NCBI GenBank assembly: GCA_029212885.1
Contig: JARGPC010000001.1
Location: 512,068 to 576,067 of the forward strand
Reading direction: 5' to 3'
Length of the DNA: 64,000 nt
Source: Coxiellaceae bacterium
Lineage (GTDB): Bacteria; Pseudomonadota; Gammaproteobacteria; Coxiellales; Coxiellaceae
Positions 42,487-52,420 of the stretch are shown here, one piece after another (position 1 is the stretch's first letter; every line of letters begins with the position of its first letter). Under the pieces are notes generated by a model. It was not told the origin of the DNA, made no database searches, and saw only the letters and a list, made by a program, of their open reading frames with translations. The translations under genes were made by a program, and so were the position numbers.

Positions 42487-43713
42487 CTAGTGAATGATGG
42501 GTTCTAATTGTTGCTGTTGTAAAATGACGCGATTAACAATATCTTCAGCTACTGCCATTGACGACGTAAACGCTGGAGAAATCGCGTTAAGTAAATGCAC
42601 GGAGTTATCGGTGGTTTCAACCATAAAATCCATAACCAATTCTTTATTGCGCCAGTCAACCAACTGAGGGCGAATGCCTGCCTTAGGCGAACTCTTCAGC
42701 CATGTAGGCTTTAATTCTTTAACCAACCGCTTAGCACAACGATAGAAATGGCCAGACCAATATTTGCGTGGCTCAGTCAATGCCACCTGCCTAAACTTTT
42801 TATTGCAGAAAAACAACTGTGCTGATTTTGCCATAATGGAAACAGCTTCTTTATCTATCCCCTTTAATAAACCATAATTTTCACGGCCAAATGCCGGAAT
42901 AGCCGTCGGTCCCGCATAAACTTCGCCATGAATATTTTTTGTAAAATGCACACCCAAAAATGGATTATGGATATTCGGCACAGGATAGATATTACCGTTA
43001 ACACGGTGAGCTTGCTCACTCACCAGTCGACGATAAATGCCTTTAAAAGGAATCATTACTAAGTGTTTGGCTAAACCGAATTGGTGCGCCACTTGATCAG
43101 CATAGGTGCCAGCTGCATTGATGCAGTATCGATAGGTGATATCGCCTTGACTGGTATTCGCGATTGTTTTTGTTTTCAATGAACGGAAAAAACAGCTCAT
43201 CAGAAAACGCACTTTGCGAGTCGCCACCAGCTCATCACGCAAACATTGCATAATGCGCTTAGGATCCACCACGGCGGTATAATGAGAATAAAGCGCCTTA
43301 TCTACCGTCTTAGCCCACGGCTCAATATCCGCGAGTTGTTGTTGATCCAGCATCTCAACTTTAGCGCCATTAGCTATTGCCCGTTCATACAACGTATGTA
43401 ACGTGCCTAACTCAGATTCATCTTTAGTCACCACTACTTTGCCACAACGATTCACCGGCAAACCGTTTTGTTGGCAGTAAGCTTGCATCTTGAGATTACC
43501 ATTAAGGCAAAACTTTGCTTTTAATGATTCTGAAGGATAATAAATACCCGCATGCATCACCCCGCTATTGCGCCCAGAAGCATGCATCGCCAACTCCGGC
43601 TCTTTATCAACGATAACAATATCATCAGCACCCTGCTTCACTAGCTCACGCGCGATGGTCAGCGCTAAAATACCACCGCCAATAATTAACGTATCTGTCT
43701 GGTAACTGGTCAT
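42487..43713 (-). CDS. L-2-hydroxyglutarate oxidase-like FAD enzyme
   Basis: A 408-residue FAD-dependent oxidoreductase of the LhgO/DAAO fold: DTLIIGGGILALTIARELVK (dinucleotide loop), HASGRNSGVMHAGIYYPSES (family signature), and GIRPQLVDWRNKELVMDFMV at the end. LhgO oxidises L-2-hydroxyglutarate to 2-oxoglutarate with electrons passed to quinone. Its place between rfbA and rfbC, with a one-base overlap to rfbA, is unusual; it may oxidise a sugar-derived hydroxyacid instead, but that is speculation. Confidence 0.85.
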   Translation of the reverse strand: MTSYQTDTLIIGGGILALTIARELVKQGADDIVIVDKEPELAMHASGRNSGVMHAGIYYPSESLKAKFCLNGNLKMQAYCQQNGLPVNRCGKVVVTKDESELGTLHTLYERAIANGAKVEMLDQQQLADIEPWAKTVDKALYSHYTAVVDPKRIMQCLRDELVATRKVRFLMSCFFRSLKTKTIANTSQGDITYRYCINAAGTYADQVAHQFGLAKHLVMIPFKGIYRRLVSEQAHRVNGNIYPVPNIHNPFLGVHFTKNIHGEVYAGPTAIPAFGRENYGLLKGIDKEAVSIMAKSAQLFFCNKKFRQVALTEPRKYWSGHFYRCAKRLVKELKPTWLKSSPKAGIRPQLVDWRNKELVMDFMVETTDNSVHLLNAISPAFTSSMAVAEDIVNRVILQQQQLEPIIH

Positions 43714-44615
43714 TAAACTGTTACAGGCTTTTTGCGTCCCACATGTCCGATGTGTGTCGGTAGCTCAGCGAGGTAGCGACCATAGCCACTCTTGAGCATC
43801 GGCTCAGCTAATGCCAATAATTGCTCGTCAGTGATATAACCTTTACGCCAACTGATTTCTTCTGGGCACATAATACGCTGCCCCTGGCGTCTTTCTAACA
43901 CAGCAATATATTGACTGGCTTCAAGCAGCGACTCATGAGTGCCGGTATCTAGCCAAGCAAAACCACGCTGCAATAATTCAACCTTCAATTGGCCTTGCTG
44001 TAAATACACTTTATTCACATCGGTGATTTCTAATTCATTTCGCCACGACGGTTTAATTGACTTAGCGATATCAACCACTTCATTATTGTAAAAATATAAA
44101 CCAGTCACTGCGTAGTTTGATTTCGGCGTTTCGGGCTTTTCAACAATATCGATCACTTGGCCCTGTTGATCAAATTCAACTACGCCATAGCGCTCTGGGT
44201 CATTAACGTAATAACCAAATACGGTGCCACCGGTTAATTCTGAACGGACTCTTTGTAATGCAGCCTCAAATCCAGCACCATAAAAAATATTATCACCCAA
44301 TATCAATGCCACCGAATCGCCATTAATGAACTCCTCGCCCAACAAAAACGCTTGGGCCAAACCATCAGGCGATGCTTGTTCAACATACGATAGCTCAATA
44401 CCCAAATGGTGGCCATCGCCCAACAGCTCACGATAAGCAGGCAAATCGCGCGGTGTAGAAATGATCAAAATTTCACGTATATCAGCTAACATCAACGTGG
44501 ATAGTGCATAGCAAACCATCGGCTTATCAAAAACAGGTAATAGCTGCTTACTTATAGCTTGCGTTAATGGATATAACCGCGTTCCTGACCCACCTGCGAG
44601 AATGATACCTTTCAT
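43713..44615 (-). CDS. rfbA: Glucose-1-phosphate thymidylyltransferase
   Basis: A 300-residue RmlA, first step of dTDP-L-rhamnose synthesis. Motifs: [68 protein letters not shown]. First gene of the minus-strand part of the locus, divergent from rfbD across 145 bases. RmlA is usually feedback-inhibited by dTDP-rhamnose. Confidence 0.97.
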   Translation of the reverse strand: MKGIILAGGSGTRLYPLTQAISKQLLPVFDKPMVCYALSTLMLADIREILIISTPRDLPAYRELLGDGHHLGIELSYVEQASPDGLAQAFLLGEEFINGDSVALILGDNIFYGAGFEAALQRVRSELTGGTVFGYYVNDPERYGVVEFDQQGQVIDIVEKPETPKSNYAVTGLYFYNNEVVDIAKSIKPSWRNELEITDVNKVYLQQGQLKVELLQRGFAWLDTGTHESLLEASQYIAVLERRQGQRIMCPEEISWRKGYITDEQLLALAEPMLKSGYGRYLAELPTHIGHVGRKKPVTV

Positions 44616-44673
44616 AGTACTACCTATATAATATGGAGTGAAAACAGCGAAATGATATAGATATTAGGTGCTA

Positions 44674-44701
44674 TTGACAAGTAACTTAGCTGTCTTACAA
44701 T
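44674..44701 (+). promoter_or_regulatory. Promoter for rfbD-rfbB-pgi
   Basis: TTGACA at 44674-44679, a 16-base spacer, TACAAT at 44696-44701. Transcription would begin near 44708, leaving a leader of about 53 bases before the rfbD ATG. It is in the rfbA/rfbD divergent gap. Confidence 0.6.
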
Positions 44702-44760
44702 GCTAGGGGCCCATCACTCAACACGCGCAGTGATACTAATGAAAGGGAACAAGCAACAAT

Positions 44761-45636
44761 ATGAAGCTATTAATTATCGGTAAAAACGGCCAGGTGGGCT
44801 TTGAATTAACTCAAGCCTGCCTCGAGCAGAGCATCCCACATGTCGCAACTGGTCGTGCGGAACTGGATATTACAAACCCCAACAGTGTTGATGCATTTTT
44901 TAAAAAGCAGCACGACTTCAGCTGTGTCATCAATGCCGCCGCCTACACACAAGTGGATAAAGCTGAACAAGAAACCACCGCTGCCGATCAAGCCAATCAC
45001 TTAGCCGTAAAATACTTAACAGATAAGTGCGAGCGTTATGATATCGCGCTGTTTCACGTTTCAACCGACTATGTATTTGATGGCAACAGCGAGACACTAT
45101 ACAAGGAATCTTCCACTACAGCACCATTAGGTGTGTACGGCAAAACAAAATGGCTGGGTGAAGAAGCGCTACGCCAAGCGTGGCATAAACATATTATCTT
45201 GCGCGTAAGCTGGGTATTTGGCCAACATGGCAATAACTTTGTTAAAACCATGGCACGTCTAGCCGCGCAAAAAGAAACACTCAACGTAGTTGCCGATCAA
45301 TATGGCAGCCCGACAGCAGCGCGCGATATTGCACGTGTGATTTTACAAATGATCCCGCAGATGGAAAACCAATGGGGCACGTATCATTACAGCAGTTTCC
45401 CATTAACCACCTGGCATCAATTCGCTACCGCCGTTATTGATGCAACACCGCAGGCGATCACAAACACCATCAACCCCATCACCAGCGCTGAATTTCCTAC
45501 CGCGACTGCGCGGCCAAAAAATTCCGGCTTAGATACATCGAAAATCAGAACCACTTTTGGCATTAAGCAGCACGCTTGGCGTGACTATTTAGCTGAAGTC
45601 ATAGCAAAAGCAAGTAAACAAGAGGTAATCGCGTGA
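44761..45636 (+). CDS. rfbD: dTDP-4-dehydrorhamnose reductase
   Basis: A 291-residue short-chain reductase, last step of dTDP-L-rhamnose synthesis. NAD(P) loop LLIIGKNGQVGFEL, VINAAAYTQVDKAE, catalytic VSTDYVFDG with YGKTKWLGE (Tyr and Lys), and ILRVSWVFG. Its stop overlaps the rfbB start by four bases (GTGA), so the two are coupled. Confidence 0.96.
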   Translation: MKLLIIGKNGQVGFELTQACLEQSIPHVATGRAELDITNPNSVDAFFKKQHDFSCVINAAAYTQVDKAEQETTAADQANHLAVKYLTDKCERYDIALFHVSTDYVFDGNSETLYKESSTTAPLGVYGKTKWLGEEALRQAWHKHIILRVSWVFGQHGNNFVKTMARLAAQKETLNVVADQYGSPTAARDIARVILQMIPQMENQWGTYHYSSFPLTTWHQFATAVIDATPQAITNTINPITSAEFPTATARPKNSGLDTSKIRTTFGIKQHAWRDYLAEVIAKASKQEVIA

Positions 45637-46688
45637 ATAACGTATTAGTCACCGGCGCAGCCGGCTTTATTGGCTCAAACTTCGTCCGCCTATTATTAAG
45701 CAGCGACGCTGATACCACCATCGTCTCGTTAGACAAGCTCACCTATGCCGGTGACTTGCATAATTTAAGTGATTTGCCCAACGAACATCGGCATGTCTTT
45801 ATCAAGGGTGACATTAACGATGAAGCATTGATTGCTAACACGCTACGCAAATATAACATCAACCGTATCGTGCATTTTGCTGCAGAATCACATGTTGATA
45901 ACTCGATTCTCACCCCCAAAGTTTTTATAGAAACCAATGTACTCGGCACATTAAATTTATTGCATCAGGCAAAACAATATTGGCTAGACGAACTGCAGCT
46001 CAACGAATCACAGTGCCGCTTCCATCATGTATCAACTGATGAGGTCTATGGCACTTTATCAAAAACCGATCCAGCGTTTACTGAATCCACACCTTACCAA
46101 CCCAACTCACCTTATTCGGCATCTAAGGCCGGTTCGGATCATATCGCCCGCGCTTATTTTCATACATACAAACTGCCCGTTACTATTTCTAATTGCTCGA
46201 ATAATTACGGCCCGTATCAACACGCTGAAAAATTAATTCCCGTAGTGATTAATAGTTGCTTACAGCAAACACCCATCCCTGTATATGGTGATGGTTCAAA
46301 TATTCGTGACTGGCTATTCGTTACTGACCACTGCGATGCAATAAACTGTATTTTAGAAAAAGGCACCGTAGGCGAGGTATATAATATCGGCGGTAAAAAT
46401 GAACTGGACAACTTAACGCTGATCAAATCAATCTGCCAATTGATGGACAGCTACCGGCCGAACAATGGCCCTCATGAAAAATTGATTAGCTTTGTTGAAG
46501 ACCGTAAAGGCCACGATTGGCGCTATGCGATAGACAACAACAAGATTCAGGCCAGCTTAGGCTGGCAACCATCGCAAGATTTTGACAAGATGTTAAAGCA
46601 GACGATCGAGTTTTACCTTAACAAAGAACAAGATCAACATAAAAATCCTAACCTTCAGGATACCAACAACAAGGTTAATGCACTGTGA
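45633..46688 (+). CDS. rfbB: dTDP-glucose 4,6-dehydratase
   Basis: A 351-residue extended SDR, second step of dTDP-L-rhamnose synthesis. NNVLVTGAAGFIGSNFVRLL, DKLTYAGDLHNLSDL, HFAAESHVDNSI, HVSTDEVYG, catalytic YSASKAGSDHIARAYFHTY, and NCSNNYGPYQHAEKLIP. GTG start; four-base overlaps with rfbD and pgi on either side. Confidence 0.97.
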   Translation: MNNVLVTGAAGFIGSNFVRLLLSSDADTTIVSLDKLTYAGDLHNLSDLPNEHRHVFIKGDINDEALIANTLRKYNINRIVHFAAESHVDNSILTPKVFIETNVLGTLNLLHQAKQYWLDELQLNESQCRFHHVSTDEVYGTLSKTDPAFTESTPYQPNSPYSASKAGSDHIARAYFHTYKLPVTISNCSNNYGPYQHAEKLIPVVINSCLQQTPIPVYGDGSNIRDWLFVTDHCDAINCILEKGTVGEVYNIGGKNELDNLTLIKSICQLMDSYRPNNGPHEKLISFVEDRKGHDWRYAIDNNKIQASLGWQPSQDFDKMLKQTIEFYLNKEQDQHKNPNLQDTNNKVNAL

Positions 46689-48124
46689 AAAATATGGACG
46701 ATAGCCAGGAGGCCGTTGCTGAGCTCGAACAGGAGCAACAGCACACTATTAGCCAGGCAGGCTTATGCTTTTTTCCCTCACCCAATATAAATAATCAACA
46801 CGCATTGGAGTTGTTGTCACAGGATAACTTTAAACAATGGCGCGACAAGTTATTACAGGGTGGCATCGTTAACCTCAGCGAAAATCGACCTGCATGGCAT
46901 ACCGCTTGTCGGCAACCCGAACCGAATGATCATGTGGCCGCTTATCTTGAGCCAATGAAAAAACTGTGCAAACGTATCCGTCAGCAATCCTTTAATCAAT
47001 TGGTCATCACGGATGTTGTCAACATCGGCATCGGCGGATCAGACCTTGGCCCCAAGTTAGTTTGCGAAACTTTCAATCATTTAATCGATGGGCCACGACC
47101 GCACTTTGTTTCTAATCTTGATAGCTCGCAAATGCGCTCGTTATTAAAAAAGCTCAACCCCAAGCACACCCTATTTATCGTTGCCAGTAAATCATTTAAA
47201 ACTTTAGAGACCATTGAAAATTTACAACTCGCCAAAGCGTGGTTAAAACAACACCGCGTTGAAGTCAAAAAACATTTGATTGGCATTAGCCAAAATATTG
47301 ATGCCGCCATCGCACAAGGCATTAACAACGATCAAATACTGTTTATGCCTGAATGGGTCGGCGGCCGCTTTTCGATTTGGTCTGCCGTGGGACTATGTAG
47401 CGCTATTGCACTTGGCTTTGAACGCTTTGAGCAACTGCTATCTGGTGCACATCAAATGGATCAACATTTCCTACACGCCGATGGTGAAAACAACATGCCG
47501 CTGCATTACGCGGCGCAATTATTCCATTTGATTCGCACTGAGCGCTTATCCAATGTAGCGATCCTACCTTACTCATACCACTTACGCAGCCTAACCGAAT
47601 ACTTGCAACAATTGTTTATGGAAAGTCTTGGCAAAGGCGTTAACAACCAAGGTGTGCCGATCAGCAGCCTCACTGGCCCAATGGTTTTCGGCGGGCCCGG
47701 CACCAATTGCCAACACAGTTACCAACAACTGATGATGCAGGGCAATCACCGCTTAATGACCGACTTTATTTTGCCATTACACCAACCCGATGGCGACACT
47801 AAAACCCAAGCGCTACTCGCTGCCAACTGTTTAACGCAATTACGCACCTTGCGTGATGGCGTGCTCGACGAACAGCAACCACAAAAATCAATTCACGGCC
47901 AACAGGTCGCTAACCTGTTTGTGATTGAAGAACTCACACCGCAATCACTCGGCGCATTGCTCGCAATGTATGAACACGCCGTGTTTGCTTTGGCTTATTT
48001 ACTCGACATTAACCCGTTCGATCAATGGGGTGTTGAGTGCGCCAAGCAAGACAGCCAGAAATTATATGAAAGCCTAAAAGACCGCTTGCTAACGTTGCAG
48101 CAAGTCGCACAAACGTTGAAATAA
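46685..48124 (+). CDS. pgi: Glucose-6-phosphate isomerase
   Basis: A 479-residue PGI interconverting glucose-6-phosphate and fructose-6-phosphate. NIGIGGSDLGPKLVCE, the SIS part FIVASKSFKTLETIEN, EWVGGRFSIWSAVGL, and catalytic GGPGTNCQHSYQQLMMQG. GTG 46685 overlaps rfbB; ATG 46694 is also possible. Shorter than the 549-residue E. coli enzyme. Placement with rfbB/rfbD links hexose-phosphate supply to dTDP-rhamnose. Confidence 0.96.
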   Translation: MKNMDDSQEAVAELEQEQQHTISQAGLCFFPSPNINNQHALELLSQDNFKQWRDKLLQGGIVNLSENRPAWHTACRQPEPNDHVAAYLEPMKKLCKRIRQQSFNQLVITDVVNIGIGGSDLGPKLVCETFNHLIDGPRPHFVSNLDSSQMRSLLKKLNPKHTLFIVASKSFKTLETIENLQLAKAWLKQHRVEVKKHLIGISQNIDAAIAQGINNDQILFMPEWVGGRFSIWSAVGLCSAIALGFERFEQLLSGAHQMDQHFLHADGENNMPLHYAAQLFHLIRTERLSNVAILPYSYHLRSLTEYLQQLFMESLGKGVNNQGVPISSLTGPMVFGGPGTNCQHSYQQLMMQGNHRLMTDFILPLHQPDGDTKTQALLAANCLTQLRTLRDGVLDEQQPQKSIHGQQVANLFVIEELTPQSLGALLAMYEHAVFALAYLLDINPFDQWGVECAKQDSQKLYESLKDRLLTLQQVAQTLK

Positions 48125-48201
48125 ATGAAGAGCCCGACACTATGATGCAGTTTGTTCCAATGTGGAGCTACTTATAACAAGCGACGTCAACAAGTACTAG
48201 A

Positions 48202-48274
48202 TATAAAGCTCGGGTCTGAGCCAAAGATGAGCTTTATAAAAGAAAGGGAGGACCAAAAGGCCCCCCCTTATTTT
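48202..48274 (+). terminator. Inverted repeats and terminator-like hairpin after pgi
   Basis: TATAAAGCTC (48202-48211) and GAGCTTTATA (48229-48238) form a perfect 10-bp inverted repeat. It is followed by GGGAGGACC, AAAA, GGCCCCCCC (48246-48267), which pairs with two mismatches, then TTATTTT. The second hairpin is a plausible intrinsic terminator for the rfbD-rfbB-pgi transcript. Confidence 0.5.
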
Positions 48275-48307
48275 CCCGCGCTTACAAGCCCCCCGGCATG
48301 TAACTTT

Positions 48308-48715
48308 TTAATGTACCCAGTTCTCGCATTTTAAACGTGGTACATGTTCAAATTGTTGTGGTCGGTTTGTCACTAGCGTGGTTTTTAGTGCCAACGCTTG
48401 TGCCGCTATCCATAAATCACTGCTGCCTAAGGGCTGTTGCTCCTTGTCCAACATCGCACGCAATGCGCCGTAGTACTTGCCCGATTCCATGCATATCGGC
48501 AGCGGTGGAATCAAGCCTGCCAACTTTTCTATCAACTGTATCGACTGTTTACGCTCACTGCTGTTTTCTGCGCCAAACATCAACTCACCATAAGTAACCG
48601 CCGACATACTCACCTCACCTACTTTTAAATTTTCGAATCGCGCCAACACTTCGTGTGGTCGGTGTTGAGCGATATGGATACATAAGTTGGTATCCAGTAG
48701 ATAACGTAATGTCAC
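48308..48715 (-). CDS. vapC: VapC toxin, PIN-domain RNase
   Basis: A 135-residue PIN domain with the acidic set in place: YLLDTNLCIHIAQH (first Asp), VTYGELMFGAE (Glu), and GSSDLWIAAQAL (Asp). VapC enzymes cut specific tRNAs or rRNA. The ATG overlaps the vapB stop by four bases. Confidence 0.92.
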   Translation of the reverse strand: MTLRYLLDTNLCIHIAQHRPHEVLARFENLKVGEVSMSAVTYGELMFGAENSSERKQSIQLIEKLAGLIPPLPICMESGKYYGALRAMLDKEQQPLGSSDLWIAAQALALKTTLVTNRPQQFEHVPRLKCENWVH

Positions 48716-48945
48716 TCAAAGCTACCCCTCTCTTGCGGTGCCGATTGTTGGCGCCCCGTCGTAAAATAATCAGCTGGCATATGCTCCATTATCTCAAATG
48801 CCTTGGCCAGATTAGGAGGTATTTCTCTTAAAATCAGAGTGTTACCTTTCTTTATAATCTCGACCGTATCCCCCGTTAGCTGGCAATCTTTTGGCAGTCT
48901 CACCGCCATTGAGTTACCACTTTTAAACACTTTTGTCGTTCTCAT
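48712..48945 (-). CDS. vapB: VapB antitoxin
   Basis: A 77-residue AbrB/SpoVT-type antitoxin: TTKVFKSGNSMAVRLPKDCQ is the swapped-hairpin DNA-binding part; the C-terminal 30 residues should wrap the toxin. AGGGG lies eight bases before the ATG. It is expected to bind the palindrome at 48967-48989 and repress the operon. Confidence 0.92.
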   Translation of the reverse strand: MRTTKVFKSGNSMAVRLPKDCQLTGDTVEIIKKGNTLILREIPPNLAKAFEIMEHMPADYFTTGRQQSAPQERGSFE

Positions 48946-48966
48946 TTGTTGTTCCCCTCACGACAA

Positions 48967-48989
48967 TGTATATACTTTTAGTATATACA
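48967..48989. promoter_or_regulatory. vapBC operator palindrome
   Basis: TGTATATACT (48967-48976) and AGTATATACA (48980-48989) are perfect inverted repeats around TTT, 21 bases upstream of vapB. Position and symmetry fit VapB autorepression, and the arms contain the only -10-like TATA sequences there. Confidence 0.7.
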
Positions 48990-49149
48990 TTTTGGCGATG
49001 ACGTCAACAGTTTATTTGCAATAAAATACCATCACCCAGCCTGGGCGTATTTTTCGTTTTGGAATTGATCGATGAAATAAACACGAGAAAAGAATACAAT
49101 CGGTGAAAATATAATATTGAATATTACATTTTCACCTTAAACACCTAAA

Positions 49150-49596
49150 CTAATCACCCATCTTGACCACATACTGACAAGCCGCATCAACCCACTCAAG
49201 CAATTTAGGCACAACATCTCGCACCTGCGTAAAAATGGCATTTACATCTTTAGTGGCATATTCATGATTAATTAAATTACGTAAATCTTTCAAGTCACGA
49301 ACAGCATTAGCGCTATCAACCAAACCACGTTTTGCCGCCCTATTAACCACATCAATTAAGGTACCTGACTTTTCCATCTCGACATAATCAATACCGCGAT
49401 ACACTTTTTGAATCAGCATATCAATCACTCGCGCATAACGAGCGGTAAACGCTTCTACCAAATCTTGCTCATCAGCACTAATCGACTCAATATCAAAATA
49501 CTCACACTGCTCATAAGAGCGCTTTAACCACTCCGATGCATCCTGCAATTGTTTTACTTGTTCCATCAAGAGCTTTTTGGGATCAGATTTTTTCAT
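49150..49596 (-). CDS. hepT: HEPN/HepT-like toxin, HI0074-type
   Basis: A 148-residue all-alpha HEPN protein. The Rx4-6H RNase-type motif is present in LKDLRNLINHEYATKD. The partner nucleotidyltransferase is directly upstream with a four-base overlap. In characterised pairs the HEPN protein is an RNase silenced by adenylylation by the partner. Confidence 0.88.
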   Translation of the reverse strand: MKKSDPKKLLMEQVKQLQDASEWLKRSYEQCEYFDIESISADEQDLVEAFTARYARVIDMLIQKVYRGIDYVEMEKSGTLIDVVNRAAKRGLVDSANAVRDLKDLRNLINHEYATKDVNAIFTQVRDVVPKLLEWVDAACQYVVKMGD

Positions 49597-49880
49597 TCCA
49601 ATTTTACTCCTGTTTCAATAGCGTGCTCGACAAAGGCTGACTCATGCGGATCTTGTGATACTAAGATATCAATTTTTTGATCGCCTATTTGATCAACAAT
49701 TAAGCGTCGAATCTTGATCTTTCCCATAATATCAACACTATCTGATAAAACCAATAAATCAATATCACCGCCCTTTTTATTCAAATCTGTTCGAGAACCA
49801 AACAAATAAACAACAGCGGTAGCATCAACTGCTGCTACCGCTTGCTTAATTGCCTGAATTTCATGATCCGATAAGCGCAT
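49593..49880 (-). CDS. mntA: MNT-type minimal nucleotidyltransferase antitoxin
   Basis: A 95-residue minimal nucleotidyltransferase. The active site GSRTDLNKKGGDIDLLV gives the GSx10DxD pattern, with a third acidic residue in KIDILVSQD. Expected to AMPylate and neutralise the HEPN partner. First gene of the pair. Confidence 0.88.
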   Translation of the reverse strand: MRLSDHEIQAIKQAVAAVDATAVVYLFGSRTDLNKKGGDIDLLVLSDSVDIMGKIKIRRLIVDQIGDQKIDILVSQDPHESAFVEHAIETGVKLE

Positions 49881-49937
49881 GCCAATATGTTAACATGCCA
49901 ATCCTAATCCAGCATCCTCAACTTTAGCATCACCACT

Positions 49938-52232
49938 TTAGGCCGCAGCCGAACTCTGATGTGCGACGCGTAATTGCTTTGCCGCTGCCACCAGGTTAGT
50001 CAATGCCGCCTTTACTTCAGGCCAGGCACGAGTCTTTAATCCGCAGTCGGGGTTTACCCACAAGCGCTCGATCGGCACATATTTCTCAGCCTTTAACAAT
50101 AACTGACAAATTTCTTCCGTCGATGGCACGCGTGGCGAATGAATGTCATACACCCCCGGTCCGATTTCATTCGGGTAGGCAAAAGTTTCAAACGCTTGCA
50201 GCAGCTCCATATCCGAACGTGAACTCTCAATCGTAATCACATCGGCATCAAGGTCGGCAATAAAAGAAATAATATCGTTAAACTCTGAATAACACATATG
50301 CGTATGAATCTGCGTTTCATCTTTTACACCGCTGGAACTTAAACGAAAACATGCCGTGGCCCAACTCAGATACTCACGCCAATCGGCTTGACGCAATGGC
50401 AATAATTCACGAAAAGCCGGCTCATCAATTTGAATCACATTAAGATTAGCCGCCTCTAGATCTGCCACCTCATCACGTAACGCCAAAGCTATTTGCCTTG
50501 CTGTGTCACTCTCTGGCTGATCATCGCGCACAAATGACCACGCCAAAATAGTAACCGGCCCAGTTAACATTGCCTTAACCGGTTTATCGGTTAATGATTG
50601 CGCATACCGGCTCCACGCCACTGTCATTGCATGTTTACGACTAACATCACCATAAATAATCGGCGGCTTAACACAACGCGAACCATAACTTTGCACCCAA
50701 CCGTATTGCGTAAAGGCAAAGCCATTCAGATGCTCAGCAAAATGCTCCACCATGTCATTCCTTTCAGCCTCACCATGCACTAACACATCCAAACCCAATT
50801 GCTCTTGTTCTTGTATATCAGCTGCGATGTGTTGTTTTATTTTTTCATCATACTGGCTTTGTGATAGTTCGCCCTTTTTAAAATCACGACGCAAAATACG
50901 TATTTCTTGTGTTTGTGGAAAAGAACCAATGGTCGTCGTTGGCAATAAAGGCAGCTGTAGTTTTTCACGCTGCTTTTCTGCACGCAATTGATACGGTTGC
51001 GCACGATGATAAAATTGATTTGTTACTTCTGATAATTTTTCTGCCACTGCTACATTGTGAATACGCGCAGACTGTCGCCGGCTATCAATCGCCGATTGGT
51101 TAATGGCCAGCTTATCCGCAATCGCGGGCTTACCCTCTGCCAGCCCCTTAGCCAGCACCACAATCTCATCAAGTTTTTGTTTCGCAAACGCTAACCAGCT
51201 TTTGATTTCTTCATCTAAATGATGTTCAAGCGCCAGATCAATCGGGCAATGCAATAATGAGCAACTTGGGCCAATCCACAAACGATCACCAAGCTTTTGC
51301 TTAATCGGCGTTAATTTATTAATAAGCGCATTCAGATCAGCTCGCCAAATATTGCGACCATCAATCGCGCCTACTGATAGGATTTTATTTTTAGGCAACG
51401 CATTAACCACTTCTTCAAGCTCATCAGCACCGCGACAAGCATCAACATGCAAACCATTCACCGGTAATTGACTTACCCAGCTTAAGTTTTCTTTCAATGA
51501 TCCGAAATAAGTCGCTAATAAACATTTAATGCCATTGATGTTGATATCTTTATAACAATCAATCGCGGCTTGCTGCCACTCTTTAGGCAAATCCAACACA
51601 AAAGCAGGCTCATCTATCTGCACCCACTCGACACCAAGCTCATGCAGGATTAATAATACCTGCTGATAAACACACTTTAAGCGCGACAATAAACTCAACT
51701 TATCGACACCATCTTTGGACTTACTCAGCCACAACAATGAAATCGGGCCTAAAATAGTTGGCTTAGGCTTATAACCCAACTCCAATGCCTGCTTCACTTC
51801 ACTAAATAACTTACGCTCAATAATTTCAAAGCGCGTATCTTCAGTCAGCTCCGGCACAATATAGTGATAATTGGTATCAAACCACTTGGTCATCTCACAC
51901 GCCGGCGCATCCAAACCATTCGGCGCCTTACCACGTGCCATACAAAAATAGGTGTTAATGTCGTAATTGACTTGTTGCTGCTTAAAGCGCTCCGGAACAA
52001 TGCCAAACAACGCCGCGCTATCAAGCACATGGTCATACCATGAAAAATCTCCAACCGATACAAAATCCAAACCAGCATCCTGCTGCCACTGCCAATGTTT
52101 TTTTCGTATCTCAGATCCGGCTTGTTGCAGTTCGGTGTAGTCTATATCACCTTTCCAATACGCTTCTTGCGCTCTTTTGATTTCACGGTGAGAACCAATG
52201 CGGGGGAAGCCTAGGGTATGGGTAGTAGTCAT
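49938..52232 (-). CDS. metE: Cobalamin-independent methionine synthase
   Basis: A 764-residue MetE that transfers a methyl group from 5-methyl-THF-triglutamate to homocysteine. N-terminal [20 protein letters not shown]; catalytic half [28 protein letters not shown], zinc ligands in [14 protein letters not shown], and [16 protein letters not shown]. No riboswitch is recognisable in the 188-bp gap to cysQ. Confidence 0.97.
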   Translation of the reverse strand: MTTTHTLGFPRIGSHREIKRAQEAYWKGDIDYTELQQAGSEIRKKHWQWQQDAGLDFVSVGDFSWYDHVLDSAALFGIVPERFKQQQVNYDINTYFCMARGKAPNGLDAPACEMTKWFDTNYHYIVPELTEDTRFEIIERKLFSEVKQALELGYKPKPTILGPISLLWLSKSKDGVDKLSLLSRLKCVYQQVLLILHELGVEWVQIDEPAFVLDLPKEWQQAAIDCYKDININGIKCLLATYFGSLKENLSWVSQLPVNGLHVDACRGADELEEVVNALPKNKILSVGAIDGRNIWRADLNALINKLTPIKQKLGDRLWIGPSCSLLHCPIDLALEHHLDEEIKSWLAFAKQKLDEIVVLAKGLAEGKPAIADKLAINQSAIDSRRQSARIHNVAVAEKLSEVTNQFYHRAQPYQLRAEKQREKLQLPLLPTTTIGSFPQTQEIRILRRDFKKGELSQSQYDEKIKQHIAADIQEQEQLGLDVLVHGEAERNDMVEHFAEHLNGFAFTQYGWVQSYGSRCVKPPIIYGDVSRKHAMTVAWSRYAQSLTDKPVKAMLTGPVTILAWSFVRDDQPESDTARQIALALRDEVADLEAANLNVIQIDEPAFRELLPLRQADWREYLSWATACFRLSSSGVKDETQIHTHMCYSEFNDIISFIADLDADVITIESSRSDMELLQAFETFAYPNEIGPGVYDIHSPRVPSTEEICQLLLKAEKYVPIERLWVNPDCGLKTRAWPEVKAALTNLVAAAKQLRVAHQSSAAA

Positions 52233-52307
52233 TATCTATTTCCTTATTATTAATGTTTCAATAAGGCTAAAGTGGTTAGGATGTGACCAAAGCGAAGTGA
52301 TAAGCAT

Positions 52308-52339
52308 AAAAAAACCACCTCACTAAAGCTTTGGTGGTT
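52308..52339 (-). terminator. Intrinsic terminator of the cysQ operon
   Basis: On the minus strand AACCACC (52339-52333) pairs with GGTGGTT (52319-52313), perfect over seven bases with a 13-base loop, then a run of T. It is 82 bases past the cysQ stop and 76 before the metE start, so it separates the two; an attenuator role for metE cannot be excluded. Confidence 0.75.
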
Positions 52340-52420
52340 ATCCCAATCGCTTTAGCTGTTTATTTTACATGCCCAGCAAGCTGACGAATCAAATCGGCAT
52401 GTGTAATTTATCCTAGCGCA

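Noticed and set aside
48152-48334. 60-residue plus-strand frame after pgi
   Set aside because: It spans the inverted repeats and the terminator-like hairpin and has no family features.
52240-52420. Cobalamin or SAM riboswitch before metE
   Set aside because: Only a simple terminator hairpin is visible; no B12-box or S-box features were recognised.
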